A stretch of 31,135 bases of DNA from positions 1-31,135 of the IMG/VR virus record IMGVR_UViG_3300009481_002631; one strand, given 5' to 3'. The stretch is from a virus. Below, in pieces: positions 1 to 10,000 of this stretch. The position numbers and the translations under genes are program-made. Position 1 is the first letter of the stretch. Every line of letters begins with the position of its first letter. The notes under the pieces were generated by a model. The model did not search any database, was not told where the DNA came from, and saw nothing but the letters and a program-made list of their open reading frames with translations.

Positions 1-125
1 CTAGCTCTTTCTTGCTCGCTGGCGTTCTGGCACCATTGCCAGTTTGGTGGGTCGTATGTCATTTCTTGCTTAAAAAACTCACAATATCCCGCCTGAGCAC
101 ATTGGCACTCATGTATATCTTCCAT
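1..125 (-). CDS. Partial Cys-rich protein, N-terminus only (runs off left edge)
   Basis: An open frame starts at an ATG at 123-125 and is still open at base 1, giving 41 residues. An AAGGA Shine-Dalgarno lies a few bases upstream, and the start is 10 nt past the stop of the preceding gene, as expected for the next gene in the leftward operon. The visible N-terminus has four cysteines in the pattern C-x-C-x5-C-x13-C (ECQCAQAGYCEFFKQEM, then WQWCQN). From memory, similar short Cys clusters occur at the start of phage and planctomycete proteins found near GT2 glycosyltransferases. That link is inference. A zinc-binding module is possible, but no function can be assigned from this fragment. Confidence 0.55.
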   Translation of the reverse strand, partial: MEDIHECQCAQAGYCEFFKQEMTYDPPNWQWCQNASEQERA

Positions 126-134
126 CTGTCATCC

Positions 135-542
135 TTACATAAACATCTCAAAGGCCGATCCTAAAATTTTTACAAACTTGTGCGGTGCTTGTTCTGGAGA
201 ACCCGAGCTACCACCGCCAGAGGGTAGGTCAAGCGGTGAGTCATCGCCGGTTCCGGCTGTATCGTAAATGTACTGCATTGTAATATCATCGGAAGAACCC
301 CCTTCCTCTATATCAGCATATGTTACCGCTGTGATTACATATACATAGGTGGAAAGCACTGAACTACCAGTACCATCTCCAGCACCCCTCTTTTCTACAT
401 AAACATGGTCTCCAATGATTAAATTGGTCGGGGGGCCAGAAGGTGCATATGAAATTGTGTAATTAGGGCCAGTTCCTGAAACTGTTCTTTCTGTTCCACT
501 TTCTGTGCCGATTACGACATGGTTTCTTAAATTTCTAGCCAT
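135..542 (-). CDS. Hypothetical structural-region protein, 135 aa
   Basis: The ATG overlaps the stop of the giant fibre gene in a TAATG arrangement, so translation is probably coupled to it. The protein is rich in Gly, Ser and Thr with predicted beta character (segments such as NLIIGDHVYVEKRG and TYVYVITAVTY) and a Gly/Ser-rich stretch near the C-terminus (SGGGSSGSPEQ). It has no signal peptide, membrane segment or recognisable catalytic motif. Its position right after the fibre suggests a small virion-associated or fibre-accessory protein. This is inferred from context only; I do not recognise the family. Confidence 0.6.
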   Translation of the reverse strand: MARNLRNHVVIGTESGTERTVSGTGPNYTISYAPSGPPTNLIIGDHVYVEKRGAGDGTGSSVLSTYVYVITAVTYADIEEGGSSDDITMQYIYDTAGTGDDSPLDLPSGGGSSGSPEQAPHKFVKILGSAFEMFM

Positions 543-3500
543 TAGTCTGGTATGTCCTGACCTATGATAAAGCCATCAAATTTAGTGTCGTTTGCACTAC
601 CTCCGGTAGCCGTGCATAAAAACCCGTATACATCTTTATGGCTTCTGTGGTTTGTGTTATTTTCTCCGATCATAGTTGGGGCGATATTTCCAGCCCACTT
701 TAATTCAGCAGCAACGCTCCCGTTTATTCTTACTGTTGACCAGCTTATGCCATGTCCAGCAGTAGCATCCGCCCTTTGGATAAACCTTATGATAAACTTT
801 TGTCCTATTGTTGCGTTTTGAAACTCGACGGCTGTTATGTCGGCACCCAGTAGTATGTTGAAATAATTACCCTTACTTAGATCTATCTCTAGTGTAGCAT
901 TTTCTGTCGTGCTTCCGGTAGCTGGAACAGGTTGATTAACGTATGCTCCTTGTACTAAGTGTAGTCTATCTTCGCTTTCATCCCACTCTAGGTAAGAACC
1001 GGCAGTGGCTCCATAAAACTTGACATCTTTACCTGTGTCGTTGACACCGACAGTAAGAGTTCCATCTAACTGGACATTACCATCAATATCTACTGCGTCT
1101 AGGTTAGTTGTGCCGCCTACATCGAGATCAGTTCCAACATACAGCTTCTTGGCGATACTGGCACCACCTTCACATCTTAATGCTCCAGTATCTCCGGTAG
1201 CATCAGAAGCATCTGTAGTGTCGGTAATGTCTGCCACACCAGCCAAAGTTAACGTACTGCCGTCAAATGTTAAGTTAGCTTCAGCAGCAAAAGTATTATC
1301 GCTAGTAACCCAAGTCATTACTCCGTTATCAGTATCTCCGGCAACTGATCTTGAACTACCACCCCCGCCCGCTGCGGCAATGGTAATAGCACCATCAGCA
1401 TTCGTAATAGTTACGTTGGAACCGGCTGTCAGGGTGGCCACTGCTGGGCCACTGGTACCACCGATTAAGAGTTGTCCGTTGCTACTCATAGCAGCAGCCG
1501 CGACGGTATCGGTTCCAGTATCCTGTGTTATTAATACGGCCTTGTCCGCAAAAGAGGTCGCACCTGTTCCACCCTTGCTAACAGGTACGGTGTCTGACAG
1601 TGTAGAGCCAGCAGCGGTTACTGTTATGTTTGCCGAACCATCAAATGCAACTCCGTTAATATTTCTTGCTGTGGTCAGGGTAGCTGCACTTCCGGTGGTA
1701 TTCTGATTAAGAGTACCAATCGTAAATGTTAAATCGTAAGGATCAGCATTTGTACCGTTGTCAGTATCAGTCCAATTTATAGTAAGACCACCAGCGCCTA
1801 TGAACTTAACTTCTTTGTCTTTAGTTATGGTGACCTCGTCTCCGCTGTCATCCTCAAGAACAAAACTGGTTACGTCTGCACCATCGGCAACGTTGGCTAT
1901 GGTTCTGATATTCGCACCAGTCAGCTCTTCAATTACTCCAGCTCCAGAAGTGATTCTACCCAACACCCTGCTGGTGGCAGATACATTCTGAACCTTAGCG
2001 TAAGTAACTTGATCATCATCTATATGTGCGGTGTCAATAGATCCGTCTACATAGTGTTCACTGTTAACAGCGTTGTCTGCTATGTTATCTCCATCAATAG
2101 CGTCATCACCAATATAAGCATGTGCTATAGCAGTACCTTGCCAAATGCCGTTTGCAATTGTGCCCAGCGTTGTTACATTAGTAGAGCCTTCATAGCCATC
2201 TTTCAACCCATCCGGTGTTACTGCTCTTGCTGTATCAGTACCAGTTGTTGTTTCAGCAGTTGTTGCTAATTCAACTTTACCAGCAGCCGTAGTAGATGCT
2301 GCGGAGACAATAGCTGTAGCATCTCCGGCAGCTAATGTGCCAACCGTAGTGATTGCTAGGCCGTCTATATCAGATTTAGTTTGATCTGCGGTAGCCCCAT
2401 CCTCAACATTAATCATCGTTCTGAGGTTTGCAGGAGTAATTTCTTCTATGACTCCTGCTCCTGCACTATCTCTACCAAGAATTCTATTTGTAGCAGTGAC
2501 ATCCTGTATCTTAGCATAAGTGACGGCATCGTCTGCCACCATGTCTGTAGCAACCTGAACTTCTCCAATGACTCCAGCGCTAGCTGCACCTAGAACCCTA
2601 TTGGCGGTGCCGGTGTGTTGCATTTTAGCATAAGTAACAGCGTCGTCGGCTATCATGGCGGTAGCAACCTGTACTTCTCCGATAGTACCAGCGGTAGCGG
2701 CACCTAATAATCTATTGTCAGCGCTAGTGTCTTGCATCTTGGCGTAAGTTACAGCGTCGTTGGCTATGGTACTTGTAATAGAAATACCTACCGAGCCGTC
2801 AAAGTTAGCTGTACCAGTTACGTCTCCTGCTAGCGCTATGGCTCTGGCTGTCGTCAGGGTAGCTGCGCTACCAGTAGTATTTTGGTTAAGTGTGCCAATT
2901 GTAATATTTATCTCTGTATCTGGGGTTTCTGCAACACCAAAGTCGGACGAGAAGTCTAGGGTAACTATATCTGAACCGCCAACGGCAGAGCCATTAGACT
3001 TGACGCTAGTCATGCTGCCGCCGCCCCCTCCGCCTCCGGCATTCTCTACCCAAGTAAATTGACCGGTAGCAATATCGTAAGATGGGACATAGTTGTCCGT
3101 AGGAGTATTTGTGGCTAAAAGATTAGCTCCACTAACTGCGGCTTGGAATGCTTTTCCGTGAAGTTCTATTCCGGAACCCGCCGAGAAATTTCCACTCGCA
3201 CTGTTTGTTGTAATCTCATTAAGCAGGAAATCGCCGGAAGCATTTATTGCATTAACGTTCACGGTTCCGCTGGCTGAATTAGCTCTAATCTCTGTTAAGT
3301 TAGCAGCCCCAGAAGCTGAGTTAGCTCTGATCTCGGTAAGGTTGAAGTTGCCACTCGCTGAGTTAGCTCTAATCTCGGTAAGGTTGGCGGCTCCAGAAGC
3401 TGAATTAGTTTGGATTTCCCCAAGCCAGAACACACCCGAGTTATTAATGGCGTTTAAGCTACTATTTGCAATTCCAGAAATCACTACTCCGCTAGCCGAG

Positions 3501-5866
3501 TTAGCTCTGATTTCTGTCAGGTTGAAGTTACCACTAGCGGAATTAGCCCTGATTTCGGTTAAGTTAGCTGTGCCTGAAGCTGAGTTGGATCTAATCTCAC
3601 CTAACCAGTACACGCCAGAATTATTTATCGCATTGGCATTTGTGACCCCACTGGCTGAATTTGCTCTGATATCTACAACATTCGCTGCTCCAGAAGCAGA
3701 GTTAGCTCTAATCTCTGTAAGATTAAAGTTGCCAGACGAAGAGTTAGTTCTGATTTCTGAAAGGTAAAAGTCACCAGATGAGTGCGGGAGGGATGATCCA
3801 CCGGCTGATGCTATTCCTGAAATAACCAAACCGCTTGCGGAATTAGCTCTAATCTCGTTTAGCCAGTATACACCAGAATTATTAATCAGACCAGCGTTAA
3901 ACGCCCCTGAAGCAGAGTTGGTTCTAATTTCCCCAAGGTGGAACTCCCCGGATGCAGAGTTGAGCCTGATTTCACCTCGATTGTAAGAAACACCGGCGTC
4001 ATTGTCTGTTGCGGAGATTGTGATAGTATCGCTAGCAGCAGACGTAGTTATGGTGACATTATCACCGGCAGCAAGTGTTAGGATATCACTATTTGTGGTA
4101 GCTACAACGTGGTCTTGCCCAGCAACCCTCACTTCGTCAAATATATTTAAGTTATCTATTGAGGTGGTGTTGTTTGTTATGAGTGTTGTGAGCGAACCGG
4201 CTAAATCTGTATTGTCATTTAGGGAGTCTGCTATCTCGTGTAGGGTGTCTAATGCTGCGGGAGCACCGTTGATAAGATTTGTTATCTTTACGTTAGCGTA
4301 ACCCTCCGCGTAGCCGGAGACAGCAACCGTAGCGGTATTAGCTAAACCAGACACGGAAGCACCACTGGCTGAGATTTTGTCTAGGAGAAAATTACCAGAA
4401 CTGTGGATTAAGTTTGTATTGGCTGTGATGCTACCACCGCTGGCTTCTGGAAGTCCAGCCGCATTAGCAATTCCTGAAACTACCAATATATCAGCCGCGT
4501 TTACTGATCCACTAGCTGAGTTTGCCCTAATCTCTGTTATGAAATATTCGCCAGAAGCGTAGGGCATCGAACTTACTGAAGCAGATGCTATGCCAGAAAC
4601 GACGATTATATCTGAAGCATTCTTGTGTACAATAGAACCGCTAGCCACCGGCAATCCAGCGGATGTTTGAGTGCTTTCGTCAGAAAAGCGTAGGGTTTCA
4701 AATGAACCGCTTCCTCTGACATCGAGAAGGAAGTTGGGGGTGTCTGTACCAATCCCAACCCTATCATTCTCAGCATCTGTTCTTATGAGATGATTTTCAT
4801 TCTCACCCTTAACCTGAAAATCAATATCATTTCCGCCGTTGTTAATTCTAACAATATCCTGTGACGTTTCATCGAGCGTGAGCATCGTAAGGTTGCCAGC
4901 CACGAGGTCAATTTGGTCACCTCGGAATCTAATGTAGGTATGTGAGTCCGAGTTGTGACGAATATATTCATCGACACCAATATTGCCAGCAACATCAAGA
5001 GTATAGTCTGGTGAATCCGTCCCGATGCCGACATTTCCGTCCTTAGTCACGCAAGATAAAACTGTACCCGCACTGTCTTGCCACTCCTGAATATTGGCAG
5101 ATTGTGCAGCAGTGGCCTTGATTATTAGAGAGGGATTTGTGGTGGAAAAAGAATTTACCGATACGCCAGTTGTGCTATATGCCGTAAGTATTGTATTACC
5201 CTTGTTGACGACATTAAAGCCGCCGCCGTGTGACAGATTAATACTGTTATCACTGTTAGAGTAAATGCCAGCGGTACCATCTCCGGCATAGACATAGGCG
5301 TATGACGGTGCTTCACCTGAATTGCTTGGTGAATTTTTAAGCCCTAGCTTCCAGTCGGGAGAAGATGTGCCGTCATGATATAGTGAGATAGTTCTATCGT
5401 TAGAGTCGTCTACGTAGGCATGGAAGAAGTTGCCCGCCGAAGTTCTCCTCAGCGTTAAAAGGCCGCTTATGCCAACATCGCCGTCTGAGTTTATACTGTG
5501 AGCATTTACCCCAGAAAGCCCTACCTTTGTGGACTCAAGGGACAATTTGTCATTAGCGTCTAGGAAAACCGCCTTGTCTGCCGGGTATGTACAGAAGACG
5601 ACGGTCAGGCCGTCAAGAGAGATCTTTGCGTCACCGCTAGAGCTTTGCAGCACGGTGTCTCTGGACAGAGTGTTTGTGTCAGTATCGTAGGTTCCAATAC
5701 CAACCTCAAACCTAGTATCGTTTTCTAGTGTATAGTAGGTTGAATTGCCATCACCTATCGCGGAACTAAAGGACTCAAAACCGCCAAAAGCACCGGCGAG
5801 CGTGATGCTCCCGGTGCCAGTGGTAGTTGTTGTTTCCTTTACTCTGTCTGAAAGTATAAGTGCCAT
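542..5866 (-). CDS. Giant phage tail-fibre-like protein, 1774 aa, with 14-residue NSASG repeats
   Basis: The N-terminus (residues 1-105; DRVKETTTTTGTGSITL, FEVGIGTYDTDTNTLSRDTV, VFCTYPADKAVFLD) matches a domain commonly seen at the start of phage tail-fibre proteins. It is followed by 'VGIGTDSPDYTLDVAGNIG' segments typical of marine phage fibres, then a long tract of NSASG repeats (about residues 425-480 and 626-896). Next come repeated 'ADDAVTYAKMQ' and 'TGSAATLTTAR' blocks, and a C-terminal globular part ending FIIGQDIPD. The likely role is a trimeric fibre or adhesin for host recognition. The start has a GAGAGAA ribosome site about 7 nt upstream. The protein is far longer than typical fibres. 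No chaperone or peptidase domain is recognised at the C-terminus. Shadow frames on the opposite strand reflect the repeats and are not genes. Confidence 0.9.
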   Translation of the reverse strand: MALILSDRVKETTTTTGTGSITLAGAFGGFESFSSAIGDGNSTYYTLENDTRFEVGIGTYDTDTNTLSRDTVLQSSSGDAKISLDGLTVVFCTYPADKAVFLDANDKLSLESTKVGLSGVNAHSINSDGDVGISGLLTLRRTSAGNFFHAYVDDSNDRTISLYHDGTSSPDWKLGLKNSPSNSGEAPSYAYVYAGDGTAGIYSNSDNSINLSHGGGFNVVNKGNTILTAYSTTGVSVNSFSTTNPSLIIKATAAQSANIQEWQDSAGTVLSCVTKDGNVGIGTDSPDYTLDVAGNIGVDEYIRHNSDSHTYIRFRGDQIDLVAGNLTMLTLDETSQDIVRINNGGNDIDFQVKGENENHLIRTDAENDRVGIGTDTPNFLLDVRGSGSFETLRFSDESTQTSAGLPVASGSIVHKNASDIIVVSGIASASVSSMPYASGEYFITEIRANSASGSVNAADILVVSGIANAAGLPEASGGSITANTNLIHSSGNFLLDKISASGASVSGLANTATVAVSGYAEGYANVKITNLINGAPAALDTLHEIADSLNDNTDLAGSLTTLITNNTTSIDNLNIFDEVRVAGQDHVVATTNSDILTLAAGDNVTITTSAASDTITISATDNDAGVSYNRGEIRLNSASGEFHLGEIRTNSASGAFNAGLINNSGVYWLNEIRANSASGLVISGIASAGGSSLPHSSGDFYLSEIRTNSSSGNFNLTEIRANSASGAANVVDIRANSASGVTNANAINNSGVYWLGEIRSNSASGTANLTEIRANSASGNFNLTEIRANSASGVVISGIANSSLNAINNSGVFWLGEIQTNSASGAANLTEIRANSASGNFNLTEIRANSASGAANLTEIRANSASGTVNVNAINASGDFLLNEITTNSASGNFSAGSGIELHGKAFQAAVSGANLLATNTPTDNYVPSYDIATGQFTWVENAGGGGGGGSMTSVKSNGSAVGGSDIVTLDFSSDFGVAETPDTEINITIGTLNQNTTGSAATLTTARAIALAGDVTGTANFDGSVGISITSTIANDAVTYAKMQDTSADNRLLGAATAGTIGEVQVATAMIADDAVTYAKMQHTGTANRVLGAASAGVIGEVQVATDMVADDAVTYAKIQDVTATNRILGRDSAGAGVIEEITPANLRTMINVEDGATADQTKSDIDGLAITTVGTLAAGDATAIVSAASTTAAGKVELATTAETTTGTDTARAVTPDGLKDGYEGSTNVTTLGTIANGIWQGTAIAHAYIGDDAIDGDNIADNAVNSEHYVDGSIDTAHIDDDQVTYAKVQNVSATSRVLGRITSGAGVIEELTGANIRTIANVADGADVTSFVLEDDSGDEVTITKDKEVKFIGAGGLTINWTDTDNGTNADPYDLTFTIGTLNQNTTGSAATLTTARNINGVAFDGSANITVTAAGSTLSDTVPVSKGGTGATSFADKAVLITQDTGTDTVAAAAMSSNGQLLIGGTSGPAVATLTAGSNVTITNADGAITIAAAGGGGSSRSVAGDTDNGVMTWVTSDNTFAAEANLTFDGSTLTLAGVADITDTTDASDATGDTGALRCEGGASIAKKLYVGTDLDVGGTTNLDAVDIDGNVQLDGTLTVGVNDTGKDVKFYGATAGSYLEWDESEDRLHLVQGAYVNQPVPATGSTTENATLEIDLSKGNYFNILLGADITAVEFQNATIGQKFIIRFIQRADATAGHGISWSTVRINGSVAAELKWAGNIAPTMIGENNTNHRSHKDVYGFLCTATGGSANDTKFDGFIIGQDIPD
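3180..3990 (-). repeat. Tandem ~42-nt coding repeats (EIRANSASGxxNLT units) in the giant fibre
   Basis: The fibre gene holds many degenerate copies of a unit that encodes a 14-residue motif, such as LTEIRANSASGNFN or LTEIRANSASGAAN. Longer variants carry INNSGVYWLGEI between units. The length equals two heptads, which would suit a regular trimeric shaft, though the secondary structure is not known. Synonymous differences between copies show that the protein repeat is kept while the DNA drifts. An isolated unit also occurs near 4520. Confidence 0.85.
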
Positions 5867-5877
5867 TTATATTCTCT

Positions 5878-7002
5878 CTATTTATTTTTACAACATTTTT
5901 TACCTTGTAGCTTTTTTAGCTTATTCTGGAGAGCAACTATTTCAGATTCAAGGTCTTTTTCGATTGGCTTTTCAGGCTCACTACCCCAAGTATCGTTGAA
6001 GAACTGTTCGGATACATTTAGCTCACCAATGAAATGTCTCCTAAGTGGGGTAGGATCTAAACCCAATTCTTTAAATTCGTAAATATAGTTTTTGAGCTTT
6101 TGTTCTGTAGACACTCCATACTGCACGCCCTCTGGTCTTCCAAATCTATGTATCCACTTCAGGAAGGGAAGGCAAACACACTTTCTTCCGGCTTGCCTGT
6201 ATTTTTCGTGTATGTAGCATTCTTCTCCGCCAAATCCTGACTGGTCTTCGTTGAATTTCAACCAAGAATTTTTTCTGGTAAGAAAGAGTCCTAAGCCTTG
6301 GGCGAAAATCTCAAAAGGCTTTTCCTTGGCGTCAAAACCTATTCTGTCAAAACCTTCTGATGAAAGCTTGCCCTCGTGTCCAGCGTGATTTATGTCAGAC
6401 GGAAAGTTTCTCTCACAGTATCCACACTTCTTTAATTCCTGCTGAGTATCTAATGATACAAACTTGCATTTTTTACCTTCTGGGACTACGGAGAAGTTAA
6501 AGGCTTCACATACGCAACGCCAAGCAGTGCCCCATCTGCCCCACATGCCTCCTCCCCACTCATCGTTAAAGTGAGTGTAGATTTCTCTCATGTTATCAAA
6601 GACTAATGGACCAGAGTATAAGTCTTCAGACTTTGAGTTATAGTTTATAAACTGTAGTAATTTATCTAGTGTGTCTACTACTGGACAAAGGAGTATGTGA
6701 CAATCCATCACCATTACAAAATTAGTAGTGGCCTCTTCAATTATCTTGTTTCTAGTACAAGAAGTGCCCTGTTTCTCATCCAGATCAACAACCCGTACCA
6801 TTCCTCTGTGCTTTGCGGCAAAATTCTTGACAGCCTTTGCGTGGGGGCAACTGCTGTTATTTTCCACAATCAAAAATTCTATCTGGGAAAGTAAATCCCT
6901 CCTTAGATTAAAGGCTAGCTCCTTGATTATGTCCTGAATAGTAAAGAATACTCCGTGGTAATCAGAGTAATGAGCCATCCCAATCGTCAATGTCTTTTCC
7001 AT
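5878..7002 (-). CDS. GT2-family glycosyltransferase (GalNAc-transferase-like), 374 aa
   Basis: The N-terminal GT-A fold has beta strands LTIGMAHYSD and IEFLIVENNS, then QGTSCTRNKIIEEA, and the metal-binding DxH-type motif in VMVMDCHILL (near residue 100). The C-terminal half carries GLGLFLTRKNSW, then GFGGEECYIHEKYRQAG and WIHRFGRPEG, matching the acceptor-side GGEE motif region of polypeptide GalNAc-transferase-like GT2 enzymes. An insert has C-x2-C-x9-H-x2-H (CGYCERN...NHAGHE), a possible zinc site. The C-terminus is a short Lys-rich coiled coil ending KKCCKNK. An AGGAGAA site sits 5 nt before the ATG, and a late-promoter-like motif lies 35 nt upstream. It lies between the giant fibre and the Thr-linker Cys-rich protein, so virion glycosylation is a reasonable inference; host glycan modification is the alternative. 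Donor and acceptor cannot be read from sequence. Confidence 0.85.
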   Translation of the reverse strand: MEKTLTIGMAHYSDYHGVFFTIQDIIKELAFNLRRDLLSQIEFLIVENNSSCPHAKAVKNFAAKHRGMVRVVDLDEKQGTSCTRNKIIEEATTNFVMVMDCHILLCPVVDTLDKLLQFINYNSKSEDLYSGPLVFDNMREIYTHFNDEWGGGMWGRWGTAWRCVCEAFNFSVVPEGKKCKFVSLDTQQELKKCGYCERNFPSDINHAGHEGKLSSEGFDRIGFDAKEKPFEIFAQGLGLFLTRKNSWLKFNEDQSGFGGEECYIHEKYRQAGRKCVCLPFLKWIHRFGRPEGVQYGVSTEQKLKNYIYEFKELGLDPTPLRRHFIGELNVSEQFFNDTWGSEPEKPIEKDLESEIVALQNKLKKLQGKKCCKNK

Positions 7003-7036
7003 CTTATTCTCCTAAAAAAAGTTCCTTGGTCTAATA

Positions 7037-7047
7037 TATAATACACC
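7037..7047 (-). promoter_or_regulatory. Late-promoter-like motif upstream of the GT2 gene
   Basis: The minus strand reads GGTGTATTATA, one mismatch from the TGTGTATWATA motif found ahead of four other minus-strand genes. It sits in the 66-nt gap between the Cys-rich gene and the glycosyltransferase, about 35 nt before the start codon. No good -35 box is visible, which fits a gp55-type late promoter. The assignment is inference from recurrence. Confidence 0.5.
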
Positions 7048-7068
7048 TTTTCTGTGGTTTTGTTTGTG

Positions 7069-10000
7069 TTAATAGTATCCATATGATCCGCTTGGGTCTC
7101 CAGAACCACTTGGCTCTCCAGTTGTTGAGCCTCCAGAGCCACTTGGGTCTCCAGAACCACTTGGTTCTCCTCCGCCACTAGAGTAGGAGCTTGGTTGAAC
7201 GGTGAGGTCGGGACATGAGATATCCTCACATGACACGCCTTCGTGCCACAGTGCCTCTTGTGCATCTGGGTAAGACATGCAGGTGCTTTCAGTTACTTCA
7301 GAGTTACAGAAATATATGTATTCACCACCTAGTGAATAGTCTGTGGCATAACAACAAGCTCCAGTTGGATCGGATGGACCAGAGCCTCCACCGCCGGGGT
7401 CGGATGTTGTGGTTGGTGAAGAGGTGGTTGTGCATGAACCACATTCGCACGGAGAAACATGGTTATCTGTGCAAGTAGAGAGGCTAAAAAAGCCTTGATG
7501 CCACCCACGATATTCGTAACCGCTCGCATTGGTGCCCTGTGCCTTGTCTTTACACTCCTGCTCAGTCAAGGAATAACCAAGACTAGATATCTCTCCTCCG
7601 CTTTCGTCATACTTGCATACACAGCATATGCCTGCGTTTTCTGATCTACAGTTTAAACTAGCGACGGTACCGTCGTCAGCATCAGGATTTAACTCATTGA
7701 GCAGACTTTCAGCAGGCCCAGTGGTTGAGCCAAGCCAACCGGGTAAACATTCGCAACCAGTGTCGCATGTACTCCACGGGTAATTTGTTGTGGTGTCTAT
7801 GAAAATACCGTCAGTTTCATGTAGATCTATATTTAGGGAAGATAGTACTGACGCATCGGCGCTGGATAAGCTGTACGGGGTATGATGCCACCTACCGTTA
7901 GTGTAAATGTAATTACAAGTACCGGTACAGTCTCCAACGCCGCCGCCACCCGGACCTTCGGGGTCGATACCGACGCCGGGATCAGGATCGGGGCCGGGAC
8001 CGGGATCGGGATCGGGATCAGGGCCGGGATCGGGATCGGGGTCAGGGCCGCCTCCGCCGCCTCCGCCGCCTCCGCCGCCTCCGCCGCCTCCGCCGCCTCC
8101 GCCGCCGCCCATGCCGCCGCCGTGGCACGCAGTTCCTACTCCATCAGCAACGTCATCGCAGGTTTGACCTTGATTGAAAGAACCACCGAGGGCGTCACAT
8201 AACGCCTGTGTCATCATATTGCACGCGCTCTCAAGCGGCGCACCGGCACCGCCAAAAGTGTTTATGCAGCAGGCCCATTCTTCTTCACCCGGAGGACCAT
8301 CGTCACCGCAATCCTCTCCGTGCGTGTCTACGCAAATAGAGTGTTCGGTACTCCCCGGATGGAATGAAAGGAATTTGTATTCGTCGATGGCATCTGCTCG
8401 TGCACGACACTCATTCTCGGAGTCTTCGAGTCCGTGGGAAGATACGTCGCCGTTGATGAGACCGCCGGTTCCGTCTGGATCACCCTTACAAATACAGCAA
8501 ATCCCCTCTTCATCAACCCCACAACGTTCGGGGCAGTGGATGGTGTTACATTTGCTTCCAGCCCCATAAAATTTACCATTTTTCTTATCTTTGCATTCGT
8601 TTTCTGTTAAATTTTCGCATACGGTCGATTCGATCAAAGGCCACGGAAGCAAAGGTGATCGCTGACACCAACAGCAAGCCCCTTTATTATCTGGCTCTGC
8701 GGTTGTTGTTGGTATAGCTTTATTGCAGGGATCATCATTACAGTCTGTTCCAGCACCACCCCAAACTCCTCCGAGAAGAAAACGGTCATCGCATTCAGCT
8801 TTGGTAACGACTTCACATTCGCATCTAGCACCGGGGTCGTCGAGTGTTGGTGCTATGCAATCTGGATAAGGATCTGCTGCGCTACGCCCGTAACAGCATC
8901 GCCCCAGCTCATCATCTCCATCGCAAAGTGCTCCTTCTCCACCACTAGCTACGTCGTCACATGTTTTGCCTTCATGAAAGGTTCCATCGAGTTCGTTCAT
9001 ACAAGTGGCGTCGTTGGTGTGAAAACATTTGCCTTCCATATAAGAATCCACGCCTGTACAGCAAGCCCAAATCCACGCATTGCACCAAAGCCACCGATCA
9101 GTGATTTTCTTGTAGTCTGGTATGGTACGATGGATTGCGCTGCTACCGTCTGGACAGTTAGCGCAACATCCGGCTGACGCAGGTACACTTATGGCTTCGT
9201 TGACCGGACGTGTGCCAGCTGCGTCGGTCATTGTTTCAGATGTTGGAGAACAGCAGTCAACACCGCCACAGGCGTTATCTGAATTCCACTCCATCATCCC
9301 CCACTGACCCTCCTCTTGAAACCAGCAGTCTTTATTCTCTTGACACGTAGAGAGGCCATTATCGCACTCTTGGCATATATCGAACCCGTCCGGACAACAG
9401 CAGCAGCAACCCGCTTTCTCTTCACAGACGACCGACTGTGTATCTCCGTCATCGTTGCAACACTTCAGAACTGTTCTTATGATACCACCTGCCCCATCAT
9501 CATCACCATGAGGGGCTTTTAGTTTAACACACTCTCCTTGTGGGTCACAGCCGTCTCTTACATCATTGTCTGAACACGGTGGGGTTAAGCATTCATCGCA
9601 CTGGGGTTCTTCTGTAGTTGTGGTAGTTCCACAACAAAAGCAACCGGCAGCGGTGCCTCCATCGCTACATGTAAGCTTATCTGCTATCAATTCAGGCTGT
9701 GTATCGCAGGCAGATTGAGCACTTACTTGGAAATTTAAACCACATTCTCCTTGAACCGCGCCATTATCGAGAAGTTTTTTCCATTTTATCTTGGATGTTG
9801 CCGGTTCTCCGGGGTCGCAAGACATTGCACCTGTCCAGTTTCCATTCATCGACGGTATGTCGACATTTAAATCACACAGTATTTCCTCTGTTAACCAATC
9901 ACCATTAGCTTCATACCGCATCGTATCATTACATCTGTTGCCGACTTCTGCCTCTGACTTTCTGCCATCAGCCTTGAAGAATAGGTTAATCGTTGGATCG

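Noticed and set aside
1020-1706. Open frames of 228 aa and others (such as 3342-3767) on the plus strand
   Set aside because: They are mirror frames of the repetitive fibre gene. Their Pro/Ala/Leu-rich composition follows from the fibre's Ala/Ser/Thr codons.
3180-3990. Regular direct repeats that resemble a CRISPR array at first sight
   Set aside because: The repeats are contiguous, degenerate and in frame with the fibre protein. There are no unique spacers of constant length and no cas genes.
7882-8202. Plus-strand frame rich in Ile-Gly and Ala-Ala-Ser
   Set aside because: It is the antisense of the poly-Gly and Asp-Pro tract of the Cys-rich gene and is low-complexity only.
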